Positions 33,221-41,981 of a DNA stretch of 64,000 nt are shown here, piece after piece (position 1 is the first letter of the stretch; each line of letters starts with the position of its first letter). The translations under genes and the position numbers were made by a program. The stretch covers positions 213,785 through 277,784 of the forward strand of contig CBDEVU010000007.1 in the NCBI GenBank assembly GCA_965243715.1. Direction: 5' to 3'. The notes below the pieces were generated by a model. The model saw only the letters and a program-made list of their open reading frames with translations. It did not search any database and had not been told where the DNA came from. The DNA is from UBA11606 sp965243715. GTDB lineage: Bacteria; Actinomycetota; Acidimicrobiia; Acidimicrobiales; Aldehydirespiratoraceae.

Positions 33221-33964
33221 CTAGGGCGTGGCCGCTACGGCGGCGCCAACAATGCCTGCGTGGGGGCCAAGATGGGCGACCCGGATTGGTTTGTCGAGGT
33301 TTATGTGCATGAAGTAATCATCGAAGGAACCGCTGAGTCCGCCCGCCACTATCCACCGCCGCGGTCTCAGCAGGCGATCAAGTTGGTCAAAATAATGCTG
33401 GGCGCGGCAGGCCCAATCATGGGGGGTGAGGGCTTGTTCGGTGATCGATCGACCCGAGCAGGTGTGCTCGAACGTGCCGCATGGTCCGCCTAGTTCGCCG
33501 AACTCCGCGTTGGGGATGAGTCGGTCCTCGTGAAGTAAGGCGCTGCCTATGCCGGTGCCAAAGGTCAAGACAAGCGTAAGCCCCGACGTTGGCCCTAGGC
33601 CGTAGTGAATCTCGGCCAAGCCAACGGCGTCGGTGTCGTTCAAAAGAACGGTTCCGGGCCCGAGTTGTTCAACCAGCGGGGTCAGCGCTCCTTGGCGGGC
33701 CCAAGCCTGCGTGAGGTTGGGGGCTCTGCGAAGGCATCCGTCGTCCACGACGCCGGGCAGGGCACAGCCTGCCTGTCCTGCAAAATCGAGGTCGGCCCGT
33801 AGGTTGGCGATCAGCGAAGCGATTGCGGCGGGATCCGCTGTTGGCGGGGTGGGGGCGGTGGCCACGTCGGTGACCAGTGATCCGGTGTCAGTGTCGACGA
33901 CGGCGGCTTTGATTGACGTGCCTCCAACGTCGATCCCGAGGCGATGTGAATTGATGGTGTCCAT
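33221..33964 (-). CDS. ppgK: ROK-family kinase, polyphosphate-glucokinase-like
   Basis: 247 residues, close to actinobacterial PpgK (about 250-270). Phosphate-binding LGIDVGGTSIKAAVVDTDTG (9-28), VLLNDTDAVGLAE with the catalytic Asp, VLTFGTGIGSALLHEDRLIP and EFGELGG all match the PpgK lineage rather than NagC-type ROK kinases; the usual zinc-site cysteines are not obvious. PpgK phosphorylates glucose using polyphosphate or ATP. In this operon it more likely phosphorylates the sugar moiety imported by the ABC system. ATG at 33964, 6 nt after the ATPase gene. Confidence 0.8.
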   Translation of the reverse strand: MDTINSHRLGIDVGGTSIKAAVVDTDTGSLVTDVATAPTPPTADPAAIASLIANLRADLDFAGQAGCALPGVVDDGCLRRAPNLTQAWARQGALTPLVEQLGPGTVLLNDTDAVGLAEIHYGLGPTSGLTLVLTFGTGIGSALLHEDRLIPNAEFGELGGPCGTFEHTCSGRSITEQALTPHDWACRAQHYFDQLDRLLRPRRWIVAGGLSGSFDDYFMHINLDKPIRVAHLGPHAGIVGAAVAATP

Positions 33965-33970
33965 TGGCGG

Positions 33971-34729
33971 CTAGACGGTACTTCTCGCGCCGGTAATAAA
34001 GGCCACCAGGTCGTCTTTGGTGACGTCAGCGACGTCGACCTCAGCTGTCTTGCGGCCTTGATAGAGCACAATTGCCTGATCACACACTGAGGTGACTCGG
34101 TCCATGTTGTGGGTTATGAGCAGCACCGCGACTCCAGCGTGGCGCAAGTTGCCGATGAGATCGAGGACTCGTTGGGTCTGTTCAACGCCGAGCGCCGCGG
34201 CGGGTTCATCAAGGAGGACGATCTTTTGCCCCCATGTGACGGCACGCCCGATGGCCACGGCTTGACGCTGCCCCCCGGAGAGCGAACCCAGCGATCGGTG
34301 GAGAGAGGGAAGGCGAATGTCAAGGCGCGAGAGAGTAGCCTCGCAATCGTTGCGCATTTGTTTCTTATCGAGCCAACCAAGTCGAGCGCCTAAGGTTCCT
34401 CCTCTGGTAATTTCGCGGTTCAGATAAAGGTTCTCGGTGACGTTTAGGGTGTCGATAACCGATAGCGCTTGGTGGACTGTCTCGACCCCGAGTTGGCGTG
34501 CGTGTTGTGGCGAGGAGATGCGCTGTTCGGTGCCTTCAATGTTGATGGTGCCGTGGTCAGGTTGGTAAACCCCGGCGAGGCATTTGACCAAAGTTGACTT
34601 TCCGGCTCCGTTATCGCCCAAAAGAGCGGTGACCCGACCGTGGTGGAGTTCGAGAGAGACATCATCGAGAGCTTGAACTGCACGAAACGATTTGACGAGA
34701 CCAGATGCGACCAAGGCTGGTGTGGTCAC
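33971..34729 (-). CDS. Sugar-type ABC transporter ATP-binding protein (single-domain, RbsA/FrcA-like)
   Basis: 252 residues, one ATPase domain where RbsA has two. Walker A GDNGAGKS (38-45), Q-loop area VHQALSVI, signature LSGGQ, Walker B KIVLLDEPAAALG and the H-loop LLITHNMDRV. The form GDNGAGKSTLVKCLAGVYQPD and SSPQHARQLGVETVHQ is typical of CUT2 (ribose/fructose-type) importers. GTG at 34729 overlaps the stop of the YhfX-like gene (GTGA). It energises the permease encoded at 35940-36947; single-domain members presumably work as homodimers. Confidence 0.93.
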   Translation of the reverse strand: MTTPALVASGLVKSFRAVQALDDVSLELHHGRVTALLGDNGAGKSTLVKCLAGVYQPDHGTINIEGTEQRISSPQHARQLGVETVHQALSVIDTLNVTENLYLNREITRGGTLGARLGWLDKKQMRNDCEATLSRLDIRLPSLHRSLGSLSGGQRQAVAIGRAVTWGQKIVLLDEPAAALGVEQTQRVLDLIGNLRHAGVAVLLITHNMDRVTSVCDQAIVLYQGRKTAEVDVADVTKDDLVAFITGARSTV

Positions 34730-35937
34730 TGTTGAGACCCCCGAACCGAAGGGTGGCCGTAAACGTCGGATACTGCGACAACCTGCGGGTTTCCGGTAGT
34801 CGTTCCAGCGATGGCGGCCACATGGGCCCGCGTGACAAAAGCTTGAATCCGAAAACCAAAGATGACCGACGCACCCTCCTCCACGGTTCGTTGGTGACCG
34901 GGATGCAGTTTGGCGTAATAGCCGATGCTGGCCGGATCGGGGATGTCCACTGGAACGGGCGCGGTAGTTGCTTCACGAGGATCATGGGCGATAACTGCGG
35001 TGGTGTTGTAGGCACCAAAGACTGGATCGATGTAGAGACCACCTCCGAAACAAAACGGCACGCCCTGGTGGAGGTGGGCGACCTCACTGAGATATAGCAC
35101 TGCCGGTTGCTCGGGAAGATCGACCACCGCGTGAAGGGGCGTGGTGCCGGTCAGTCCGTGTCCGGGCTCGACCTGGGTCGCTCCCGCGGTCTGGAGTTGA
35201 GCGAGTACGGCCGTCGAGGTGGTGCCTGGCGCATTGACTTGGATCGGTCGGTCGAGATGACCAAAGTAACGTTGGGCAATCTCGACGGCTCGGGCCAGCG
35301 TTTCGATGTTGGAGGTAGCGCGAACCGATTGAGTTGCAGGATCGAACAAGACTGCCGGGAACGTTGTAAACCCAGCGAAGTTTACCCCCGGTAGCCCCTC
35401 GATATGTCCGAGAACGGAGGTCAGATCATCGAGGGCAACACCGCCTTCGTGGCCGGGATAGAACTCGTCGCCGGAGTCAAAGACCCGCACGAGGAGGTCT
35501 TGTTCACGACCGATAGCGCTAGCCGCGGTGGACACCGCAGCGGCTTTGTGGGGAGAGAACACGGTCCAATAGTCTGGTTCCATCCCTGCCGCCTCGACCG
35601 TCTCGGCCAACGGGACCTGCACGAGGTGCCCGAGATGGCCGAGGTTGTGACCGTGGCAGGAAACGGCACGAGCGCCCGTCATGTCGACGGCCACATAGCC
35701 ATCGACTCCTGCCGCGGTGAGGGCATCAAGCACGCTCGGGGATCGTCCCAACTGTTTGGTCATGGCGTACACCGTGAGATCACGCAGGCGGGCTTCGGTC
35801 AGCAAATGCGTCGTGTTCGCGGTGAGGGTGTCGAGGTCGATGACGTAGCTGTTGGCCGGTACTGATCCAGCCTGGTGCAGGGCAATCGTCGCTTCAACGA
35901 ACCGTCGGTTCTTGGTGAGGAGCGGGGCGAGAAACAT
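34726..35937 (-). CDS. yhfX: YhfX-family PLP-dependent enzyme (alanine-racemase-like fold)
   Basis: 403 residues, similar along its whole length to what I recall of E. coli YhfX: start MFLAPLLTKNRRFVEATIAL, then SYVIDLDTLTANTTHLLTEA. The probable PLP lysine is Lys61 in YAMTKQLGRSP; later blocks GHLVQVPLAET, YPGHEGG, INAPGTTST-like VNAPGTTSTAV, EPGHGLTGTTPLH and FVTRAHV. The biochemical function of YhfX is not established as far as I know; the fold suggests an amino-acid racemase, epimerase or lyase. Here it lies inside a sugar-type ABC importer operon between the permease and ATPase genes (2-nt gap and 4-nt overlap), which ties it to the imported compound. Confidence 0.88.
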   Translation of the reverse strand: MFLAPLLTKNRRFVEATIALHQAGSVPANSYVIDLDTLTANTTHLLTEARLRDLTVYAMTKQLGRSPSVLDALTAAGVDGYVAVDMTGARAVSCHGHNLGHLGHLVQVPLAETVEAAGMEPDYWTVFSPHKAAAVSTAASAIGREQDLLVRVFDSGDEFYPGHEGGVALDDLTSVLGHIEGLPGVNFAGFTTFPAVLFDPATQSVRATSNIETLARAVEIAQRYFGHLDRPIQVNAPGTTSTAVLAQLQTAGATQVEPGHGLTGTTPLHAVVDLPEQPAVLYLSEVAHLHQGVPFCFGGGLYIDPVFGAYNTTAVIAHDPREATTAPVPVDIPDPASIGYYAKLHPGHQRTVEEGASVIFGFRIQAFVTRAHVAAIAGTTTGNPQVVAVSDVYGHPSVRGSQQ

Positions 35938-35939
35938 GG

Positions 35940-36947
35940 TCAGGTTTCTCTATCTTCTCGCATGCTGACAGCGACGGCCAAGATGATGATCACCCCGCGT
36001 GCGATCAACTGATCGGCGACTTCGAGGCCCATAAGGATCAAGCCGTTGTTCAACATGGACATAATCACCGCACCGGTCACCGCACCGGTCACCGATGCTC
36101 GTCCGCCGAACAGGCTGGCTCCCCCGATGACTACGGCAGCGATCACGGTGAGTAGATCGTTCTCCCCTAGATCATGGCGGCCAATGGCCAACCGACCCGC
36201 CAAGAGCACCCCCGCGAAACCAGCAGCGGTCGCCGATAGCACCAAAGCTGAGATACGAACACGGATGGTGTTGATACCGATCGAGTTAGCTACGGCGCGG
36301 TCGGCACCGGTGGCGAGAACGTGTCGCCCCCAGCGCAGGTGGTGAAGCGCCAAGTGGCCTAGGACAGCAACGATAGCCGTCCAGATTAGTAGGGACGAGA
36401 TAGGGCCGATTGCCCCAGCCCCGAACAGGTTGGTGAAGGTGTCGTTGCGTATTGGCAAGGACTGGAGGTTGTTCCAGTTGCGGGCCAGTCCGCTCACGAT
36501 GCCGAGGGTACCTAGGGTCACCAAGAACGACGGGATCCGCATTTTTACGGTGATGAAACCGTTAACCAATCCAATCAACATTGCCACGCCTAGAGCGCCT
36601 ATCGTGGCCGCGGCAAACCCGTAATTTCCGATCAGGTCAGCCGCGACCAGCGACGACAAAGCAACAGTGGAACCGACCGAGAGGTCGATCTCCCCCGCAC
36701 CTAGGGCGAAGGCCATTCCAACGGCCATCACCGCAATCGGTGCTGCTTGGCGTCCGATGTTGAGCAGGTTCGAGGCTGTGAGGAAGCCATCGTCACGAAG
36801 GAGGATGCTGAAGGTCACGAAGATCAAAAGGAGCGCCAAATAGACTACGTACTGGCGCAAGCCCCCTTCCCTGCGTTGCTGGGCCAACGTACCCACGATG
36901 GCTTCCTCGGCTCGCTTGGTGTGGAACTCAGCCGCCGATGGCGTCAA
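35940..36947 (-). CDS. ABC transporter permease, RbsC/CUT2 type
   Basis: 335 residues with eight to ten hydrophobic segments. CUT2 permease motifs: AVGMAFALGAGEIDLSVGST (about 76-95), PSFLVTLGTLGIVSGLA, and the C-terminal GENDLLTVIAAVVIGGASLF followed by GAVIMSMLNNGLILMGLE. The apparent start is TTG at 36947, 20 nt inside the end of the binding-protein gene; no better start is available, so the N-terminus is uncertain. Part of the eight-gene operon with YhfX. Confidence 0.88.
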   Translation of the reverse strand: MTPSAAEFHTKRAEEAIVGTLAQQRREGGLRQYVVYLALLLIFVTFSILLRDDGFLTASNLLNIGRQAAPIAVMAVGMAFALGAGEIDLSVGSTVALSSLVAADLIGNYGFAAATIGALGVAMLIGLVNGFITVKMRIPSFLVTLGTLGIVSGLARNWNNLQSLPIRNDTFTNLFGAGAIGPISSLLIWTAIVAVLGHLALHHLRWGRHVLATGADRAVANSIGINTIRVRISALVLSATAAGFAGVLLAGRLAIGRHDLGENDLLTVIAAVVIGGASLFGGRASVTGAVTGAVIMSMLNNGLILMGLEVADQLIARGVIIILAVAVSMREDRET

Positions 36948-38085
36948 GAACTTCAGGGGGCGGATCAGCGGCTAGGGACCTCTTGTACGCTTCGACGATG
37001 GTGTCAGCCGTGGCACCGAAACCAGGCACAACAACGAACGGGGGAACCGACTTATCCAAGAGACCAAAAGCCCCCTCGGTAGCCATAGTGCGACCGAGTT
37101 CATAAGCCTCGTCGGCAGCAATTCCCACCACGTTTCCTCCCTCAACCAAATCAAGGGACACGTTCGTGTCAAGGTCCATCGTGACGACCGCTACGTCGCT
37201 GGCGCCAGCCGCCCGCAGCGCGGCCAGCACGCCGTCGGCCGGTCCCGCCGACCAGGGGGCGTAGATACCATCGAGGTCGGGGTGGCGGATCAACAATGTC
37301 GAGGCGATTTCCTCGGCCGCAGCGGGATCGGCCAATCCTTGTTCGGCCACGATCTCGATACCGGGATAGTTGATCTCGATCCAAGACTTAAACGCCTGAT
37401 CGCGCTGATTAGTCACGTAGAACGCGGCGTCGTGGAAGATATAGCCAACTTTGCCTTCTCCGCCCAGCGCTCCGCCAAGCAGGTCCGCGGCTGCGATGCC
37501 CATGGCCGCAAGGTCGTCGGTTACGAGTCCCACATAATCCTCTCCTTGAACAAACCCTTCGGGAGTCGTCGACAAAAACACCAGCTGGACTCCGGCATCG
37601 ACCGCGGGTTGGAAGGCCGCGGCACCCGAAACCGGGTCGATTACTAGGCTGAGGATGATGTCGGGCTTCTGGGCCAGCACCGTTTCCACATCGTTTGCTT
37701 GCTGTGCTGCGTCAAAGCCCGCTTCGGTCTCGGCGATTACTTCGATGCCGAGTTCGGCGAAGGCATCGCGGGCCCCTTGGGTGACGGCGTCGGTGAACGC
37801 CCCCGATGTGTGCCACAACAAAGCCGCCGTGTAGCCCCCACCGTTGACCGTAGCTACCTCGTCGCTCGTAAGTACAATCTCACTTGACGCGCTGGCGGGC
37901 TCGCCATTCGGTCCCTGGGTAACAGGTACATCAGCCGCGGTTGGTTCCTCAGCCGCTATTGGTTCCTCAACCGTGGTTTCACCGTCGGCACTGTCGGTAC
38001 TTTCGCCGCACGCACCGGCAGCGAGGCCGAGGGCAGCCATCACGGCAATGACCGCGAGCCTTCTCGATCGTATAAGGGTTTTCAT
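36928..38085 (-). CDS. Substrate-binding lipoprotein, RbsB-like (periplasmic binding protein family 4)
   Basis: 385 residues. Signal with a basic start (MKTLIRSRR), hydrophobic core AVIAVMAALGLAAGAC and the lipid-attachment Cys at about 26, then a long acidic linker (EEPIAAEEPTAADVP) that contains an imperfect 18-bp tandem duplication. The ligand-binding part (TSGAFTDAVTQGARDAFAEL, VLAQKPDIILSLVIDPVSGA, and VVTMDLDTNVSLDLVEGGNV) matches the ribose-type family. ATG at 38085 has GGAGG 5 nt upstream and overlaps the M20 peptidase stop (ATGA). The ligand is unknown; context suggests an aminoacylated or amino sugar. Confidence 0.9.
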   Translation of the reverse strand: MKTLIRSRRLAVIAVMAALGLAAGACGESTDSADGETTVEEPIAAEEPTAADVPVTQGPNGEPASASSEIVLTSDEVATVNGGGYTAALLWHTSGAFTDAVTQGARDAFAELGIEVIAETEAGFDAAQQANDVETVLAQKPDIILSLVIDPVSGAAAFQPAVDAGVQLVFLSTTPEGFVQGEDYVGLVTDDLAAMGIAAADLLGGALGGEGKVGYIFHDAAFYVTNQRDQAFKSWIEINYPGIEIVAEQGLADPAAAEEIASTLLIRHPDLDGIYAPWSAGPADGVLAALRAAGASDVAVVTMDLDTNVSLDLVEGGNVVGIAADEAYELGRTMATEGAFGLLDKSVPPFVVVPGFGATADTIVEAYKRSLAADPPPEVLDAIGG

Positions 38086-39353
38086 GGGTTCCTCCAAGAT
38101 AGGGAAGTGTGGGATAGCTCTTCGAGACCGCACCACGACGCCACAAAGTGGGTAAGGGCACGTGTCGCGGCAATGAGTTCGTCAATCGCGACCCGCTCGA
38201 ACGGGGTATGGCAATCGGCTATGTCGCCGGGGGCGAAGTAAACGCCAGGAACCCCAAGGGCGGCAAGGAACGGCTTCTCTGACCAGTAGGGGGCCGCTTC
38301 GATTCGGGCGGGCTTCCCCGTCGTGGCCCTAAGCGATTGAGCGAGCGCTTCGACTCCGGGATGGGTCGGGGGGATCTCGTCAGGGTTTCCGCCGAGTGGG
38401 TGGTCTCGTGGGGCCGAAAAATCAACGAGTACTTCGACTTCATGCCGGGCAGCGACTTGTCGCGAAATGTCGCGGATCGCCGCGGCCGCATCATCAATGC
38501 TCTCGGCGGGGAGAATCTTGCGAATCAAGGACAGGTCGAACTGTCCCGGCACGGCAATGTTGCCACCTGATTGAACGTCGGTCACGAGAAGGAAGGCTTC
38601 GCCGATTAGGTCGTGTGGTTCGAGTCGCCGCAATGCCTCGGAGTGATCCCACAGAGCGGTAAGCAGAGCGTGCCCCGCTCGAAGGGCATCAACACCGAGT
38701 TCTGGCCGCCCGAAATAGGCCGACCGGCCGGTCAGTGTGATATCAGCGATAAGAAAGCCCATCTGCGCGGTGTAGATCGCGGAGGTCGTTGGCTCGGTGT
38801 AGATCAGAAAGTCCGGCGGAGACTCCTTGTCGATGAGGTGACTGTCGACCAACGCTCGCATTCCAGCCGATACGCCGCTACCCGTTTGCCCAGACTCCTC
38901 GTCACACACGAACAAGGCCTGGATTAAACCCGCGGGCCGATAACCGGCGCGGTGGATAGCTCGTAGGGCGGCAATAATCGAGCAGATTCCGGCCTTTTGA
39001 TCGGCGACCCCTCGGCCCCAGATTTCGCCGTCGATAATCGGAGCCGCGAAAGGATCAGCGCGGTCGCTGTGGCGCCAGTGTTTAGTCCAGTCCTCGGTGT
39101 GTACAGTGTCGAGGTGCCCGGCTAGAGCGAGTGACCGCCCATCGCCGTTACCTACCGACCCGTAGACATTGACCCGTCCTTCGCCGATATCGACGAGTTC
39201 GGCTTCGTTCCACCCCTCTTCCAACTGGTCGTGTACCCACTGGCCGAAAGCTGCCTCGTTGGGAGTAACACTGGGGATTCGGGTGGCGGCCTGCACCAAG
39301 GCCACCAACTCGTCTTCATCAACGGCATCTGCCACAACTCGAGCGGCGTTCAT
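38082..39353 (-). CDS. M20-family metallopeptidase/deacylase (ArgE/DapE/ACY1 type)
   Basis: 423 residues. Di-zinc ligands and catalytic residues in order: LAGHLDTVHTEDW (His, Asp), GRGVADQKAGI (bridging Asp), CDEESGQTGSG (catalytic Glu and ligand Glu), and the C-terminal DCHTPFERVA (His). It hydrolyses an amide bond such as an N-acyl amino acid or dipeptide. The absence of a signal peptide puts it in the cytoplasm, after import. The start ATG overlaps the stop of the ROK regulator by 1 nt (TAATG) and its stop overlaps the binding-protein start, so the deacylase is locked into the transport operon. Confidence 0.92.
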   Translation of the reverse strand: MNAARVVADAVDEDELVALVQAATRIPSVTPNEAAFGQWVHDQLEEGWNEAELVDIGEGRVNVYGSVGNGDGRSLALAGHLDTVHTEDWTKHWRHSDRADPFAAPIIDGEIWGRGVADQKAGICSIIAALRAIHRAGYRPAGLIQALFVCDEESGQTGSGVSAGMRALVDSHLIDKESPPDFLIYTEPTTSAIYTAQMGFLIADITLTGRSAYFGRPELGVDALRAGHALLTALWDHSEALRRLEPHDLIGEAFLLVTDVQSGGNIAVPGQFDLSLIRKILPAESIDDAAAAIRDISRQVAARHEVEVLVDFSAPRDHPLGGNPDEIPPTHPGVEALAQSLRATTGKPARIEAAPYWSEKPFLAALGVPGVYFAPGDIADCHTPFERVAIDELIAATRALTHFVASWCGLEELSHTSLSWRNP

Positions 39354-40543
39354 TAGCGCTCTCCCAGATTCTGGGTTACCAGGGTTTCGTGCAAGGCGCC
39401 CAGGGCGCGTGAGATAGCACCAAGGAACGTTGCTCGGCGCGCCAGCGTTGAGGCCACGATCTCAACCGGGTGAGGAAGCAATCGCTCGACCTCGGCTTTT
39501 ACGGCTTGAACAAAGACCCGATTCGCTCCGACACTGCCACTCAGGATGACTCGCTGAGGGTCAGCAATGAAGCACACGTGAGAAACCGCGGTCGCCATCG
39601 CGGTCGCCGCGGTGTGCAGCACATGAGTGGCCGCCGCGTCACCAGCCGCGGCCGCCGCAAACAGTTCCGAGACCTCGACGCTCTTGTGCAGCGCGGTTTT
39701 GTGCCCAGCCTCGACCGCTTGGTTGAATAGCTTTGTAAGGGCCGGGGCTGACGCCAGATCTTCGAGGGTCACGCAAGATCCGCCGGGACTCAAAGCATGA
39801 GACAGGATCAACGATCCGAGTTCCCCTGCCGCTCCGGTCCCACCACGGTAGAGTTCGCCGTCAACGATAAGACCCATTCCGATGCCGGTCCCGACCGAGA
39901 TGACCACGAAGTCACTCACTTCGTAATCATCAGCGAAACTATCGGCCTCACCGAGGGCGGCTAGGTTCACATCGTTGTCGACCTGAACATCAACACCGAA
40001 AAGGTCTCCGAGTCGAGCCTTAACTGGGAGTTGATCGAACCCCGGAAGGTTGAGAGCCTGCTCGACTCGGTCCCGATCTGGCCGATATACCCCTGGCACG
40101 CTCACACAAGCGGCCCCCGCGTTGGCCCCAACGTCGGTCATCATCTCTCGGGCCGCGGTAGCGAGTCTCGCCAGCGCCGTTTCGGCATCTGGCCCCGTTT
40201 CGAGTTCGCGTTCGGCCACCACCGAACCCAACAAATCCGCCAGACCGACGGTGATTTTGGTTGCGCCAATGTCAGCCGCCAGCACGTAACCGGCTTCGGG
40301 GACTACCTCGTAGTTGACCGCCGGACGTCCCACGCCGCTGTGCGCAGGCGCGTCAGCGGCCAAGCGAACTAGGCCCGAGGCCTCCAGATCGCCAACCAGA
40401 GCTGACACGGTCGGCTTGGACAAACCCGTCCCCCGAGCGATCGCCGCCCGGGAGATCCCCGATGGTGCGGCCTCGAACATCGCGTCCACAATCCGCTGGC
40501 CATTCAATAGCCGCAACAGACGTGAGTCAGACGCTTCCCTCAT
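39353..40543 (-). CDS. ROK-family transcriptional regulator (NagC/XylR type)
   Basis: 396 residues. N-terminal winged helix (ISRAAIARGTGLSKPTVSAL at about 29-48) followed by a ROK sugar-binding domain: VLAADIGATKITVGLADLLG, VDNDVNLAALGEADSF, ISVGTGIGMGLIVDGELYRG; the usual zinc-binding cysteine cluster is reduced to PGGSCVTLEDLAS. First gene of the eight-gene operon and its likely regulator. A TTAGT-N7-ACTAA inverted repeat lies just upstream and overlaps a possible -10 (TAGACT on the minus strand), consistent with autorepression. The effector is presumably the imported sugar-like compound. Confidence 0.92.
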   Translation of the reverse strand: MREASDSRLLRLLNGQRIVDAMFEAAPSGISRAAIARGTGLSKPTVSALVGDLEASGLVRLAADAPAHSGVGRPAVNYEVVPEAGYVLAADIGATKITVGLADLLGSVVAERELETGPDAETALARLATAAREMMTDVGANAGAACVSVPGVYRPDRDRVEQALNLPGFDQLPVKARLGDLFGVDVQVDNDVNLAALGEADSFADDYEVSDFVVISVGTGIGMGLIVDGELYRGGTGAAGELGSLILSHALSPGGSCVTLEDLASAPALTKLFNQAVEAGHKTALHKSVEVSELFAAAAAGDAAATHVLHTAATAMATAVSHVCFIADPQRVILSGSVGANRVFVQAVKAEVERLLPHPVEIVASTLARRATFLGAISRALGALHETLVTQNLGER

Positions 40544-40550
40544 TGGTTCG

Positions 40551-40567
40551 TTAGTCTAACTTACTAA
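40551..40567. promoter_or_regulatory. Inverted repeat overlapping the probable promoter of the ROK operon
   Basis: TTAGT (40551-40555) and ACTAA (40563-40567) are exact complements 7 nt apart, 8 nt upstream of the ROK regulator ATG. Read on the minus strand, TAGACT at about 40558-40553 could be the -10 element, so a bound protein would block transcription. Confidence 0.5.
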
Positions 40568-40672
40568 TCTAGGATGTCAAGTTCCGTCGTTGCGACTACG
40601 CCAAATGGCTTCTCCCCCGCTCGGCGGCCAAGATGAAACCACTAGCCGTCTCCGACGAAGCGAGCAGCAATC

Positions 40673-41761
40673 ATGCAGGGACTCATCTGCGAAGGCACAA
40701 CCGAGGACAGTGTGCGCTTGTCTCCCCACATCGAACTGGTGGGGAACTTGTCGCACCGCCAAGTGCGGGTCGAGATCAAAGCGGCAGGCGTCTGTGGCAG
40801 CGACATGAGCTGCATCCACGGCAAGTACTACATGCCCACCCCGCTAGTTCCTGGCCACGAAGCGGCGGGCGTGGTGGTCGAGGTTGGTTCGGCCGTGACC
40901 TACACCGCTGTCGGGGATCACGTCATCTTGTCGACCTTTGCCAACTGTGGGCACTGCGGGGACTGCGAAAGTGGCAACCCCGGCAATTGTGCCGTTGGGA
41001 TGGGCGGGCTCTCCCAGCCCTACACCGAGGGCGACCAGTTGCTGTACAACTTCGCCAACATCGGCGCGTTCGTGCAAGAAACTGTGGTGAGCGAGAATCA
41101 GTGCATACCCATCCCTAAAGAAATGCCACTCACGTCCGCCTCGCTGATCGGTTGTGGGGTCATGACCGGTGCTGGCGCGGTATTCAACCGTGCCCGAGTT
41201 CAACTCGGTGACACGGTTGCGGTAATCGGTGCTGGTGGGGTCGGCCTCAACGTCATCCAAGCGGCCAAGTTGGTCGGGGCCCGCCAAATCATCGCCATCG
41301 ATCGAATCAGCGAGAAAGAACGACTGGCCACCGAGTTCGGCGCCACCGATTTCCTGCTTGCCGACGGCGACGATTTTGATGCCATCAACGAAGTCAAGAA
41401 GCTAAGCGGGGGCGGTGTGAACCACGCGTTCGAAGTGGTCGGCCACACTGGGCTACTGGCCGACGCCATCCAAATGACCCGGGCCGGAGGCAACGTGTGT
41501 GCCGTGGGTGTGCCGGACCTCACCGCATCGGTCACCTACAACTTCCAATCGCTGCACCAGAACAAGAATCTTCTAGGCATCCGCGCCGGTGGTGCTCGGC
41601 CTCGCCAGGATTTCTTGATGTTGGCGAACCTTTATCTGAGCGGCCAACTCAAACTCGACGAGATGATCTCCCACACCGCGGGCCTCGACGGCATCCACGA
41701 CGCCTTCGACGCAATGCGAACCGGCGTCGGAGCCCGTACCGTGCTGCTCCCCCACGGCTAA
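40673..41761 (+). CDS. Zinc-dependent medium-chain alcohol dehydrogenase
   Basis: 362 residues. Catalytic zinc: Cys in AAGVCGSDMS (about 38-47) and GHEAAGVVVEVG (His, Glu). The structural zinc site has four cysteines, CGHCGDCESGNPGNC. NAD-binding motif IGAGGVGLNVIQAAKLVGA. This layout resembles the branch with S-(hydroxymethyl)mycothiol dehydrogenase and aryl-alcohol dehydrogenases, but the substrate is not certain. ATG at 40673; divergent from the ROK operon across 129 bp. Convergent with a small gene at 41775. Confidence 0.9.
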   Translation: MQGLICEGTTEDSVRLSPHIELVGNLSHRQVRVEIKAAGVCGSDMSCIHGKYYMPTPLVPGHEAAGVVVEVGSAVTYTAVGDHVILSTFANCGHCGDCESGNPGNCAVGMGGLSQPYTEGDQLLYNFANIGAFVQETVVSENQCIPIPKEMPLTSASLIGCGVMTGAGAVFNRARVQLGDTVAVIGAGGVGLNVIQAAKLVGARQIIAIDRISEKERLATEFGATDFLLADGDDFDAINEVKKLSGGGVNHAFEVVGHTGLLADAIQMTRAGGNVCAVGVPDLTASVTYNFQSLHQNKNLLGIRAGGARPRQDFLMLANLYLSGQLKLDEMISHTAGLDGIHDAFDAMRTGVGARTVLLPHG

Positions 41762-41774
41762 GTACCACCTAGGC

Positions 41775-41912
41775 CTAGGGGTCGATGCCTTGGTCGGCGG
41801 CGTGGTCAAGATCGTGGCAAAGTTGGTCGTAGTCAACGGGGGCCGCTGTTTGGAAGAGTTCGATAGCGGCCGCGGCTTGCACGAAGCGGTGACGGCGAGG
41901 GAATAGGCTCAC
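41775..41912 (-). CDS. Small protein of 45 residues, function unknown
   Basis: Found by hand: GTG at 41912, stop TAG at 41777. The sequence begins MSLFPRRHRFVQAAAAIEL and ends with an acidic stretch DYDQLCHDLDHAADQGIDP. Codon composition follows its neighbours (GC-rich third positions), which argues for real coding. The acidic tail with repeated D-L-D resembles C-termini of small actinobacterial antitoxins, but no toxin gene is next to it. A further in-frame GTG nine codons upstream, behind GGGAAGCGG, is an alternative start. Confidence 0.5.
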   Translation of the reverse strand: MSLFPRRHRFVQAAAAIELFQTAAPVDYDQLCHDLDHAADQGIDP

Positions 41913-41981
41913 GGAAGCCAACCTACATCGAAAAATCACCCCGCTTCCCTAGTTCCCGCTCTGCTCGGCTAGAACCGGCGG

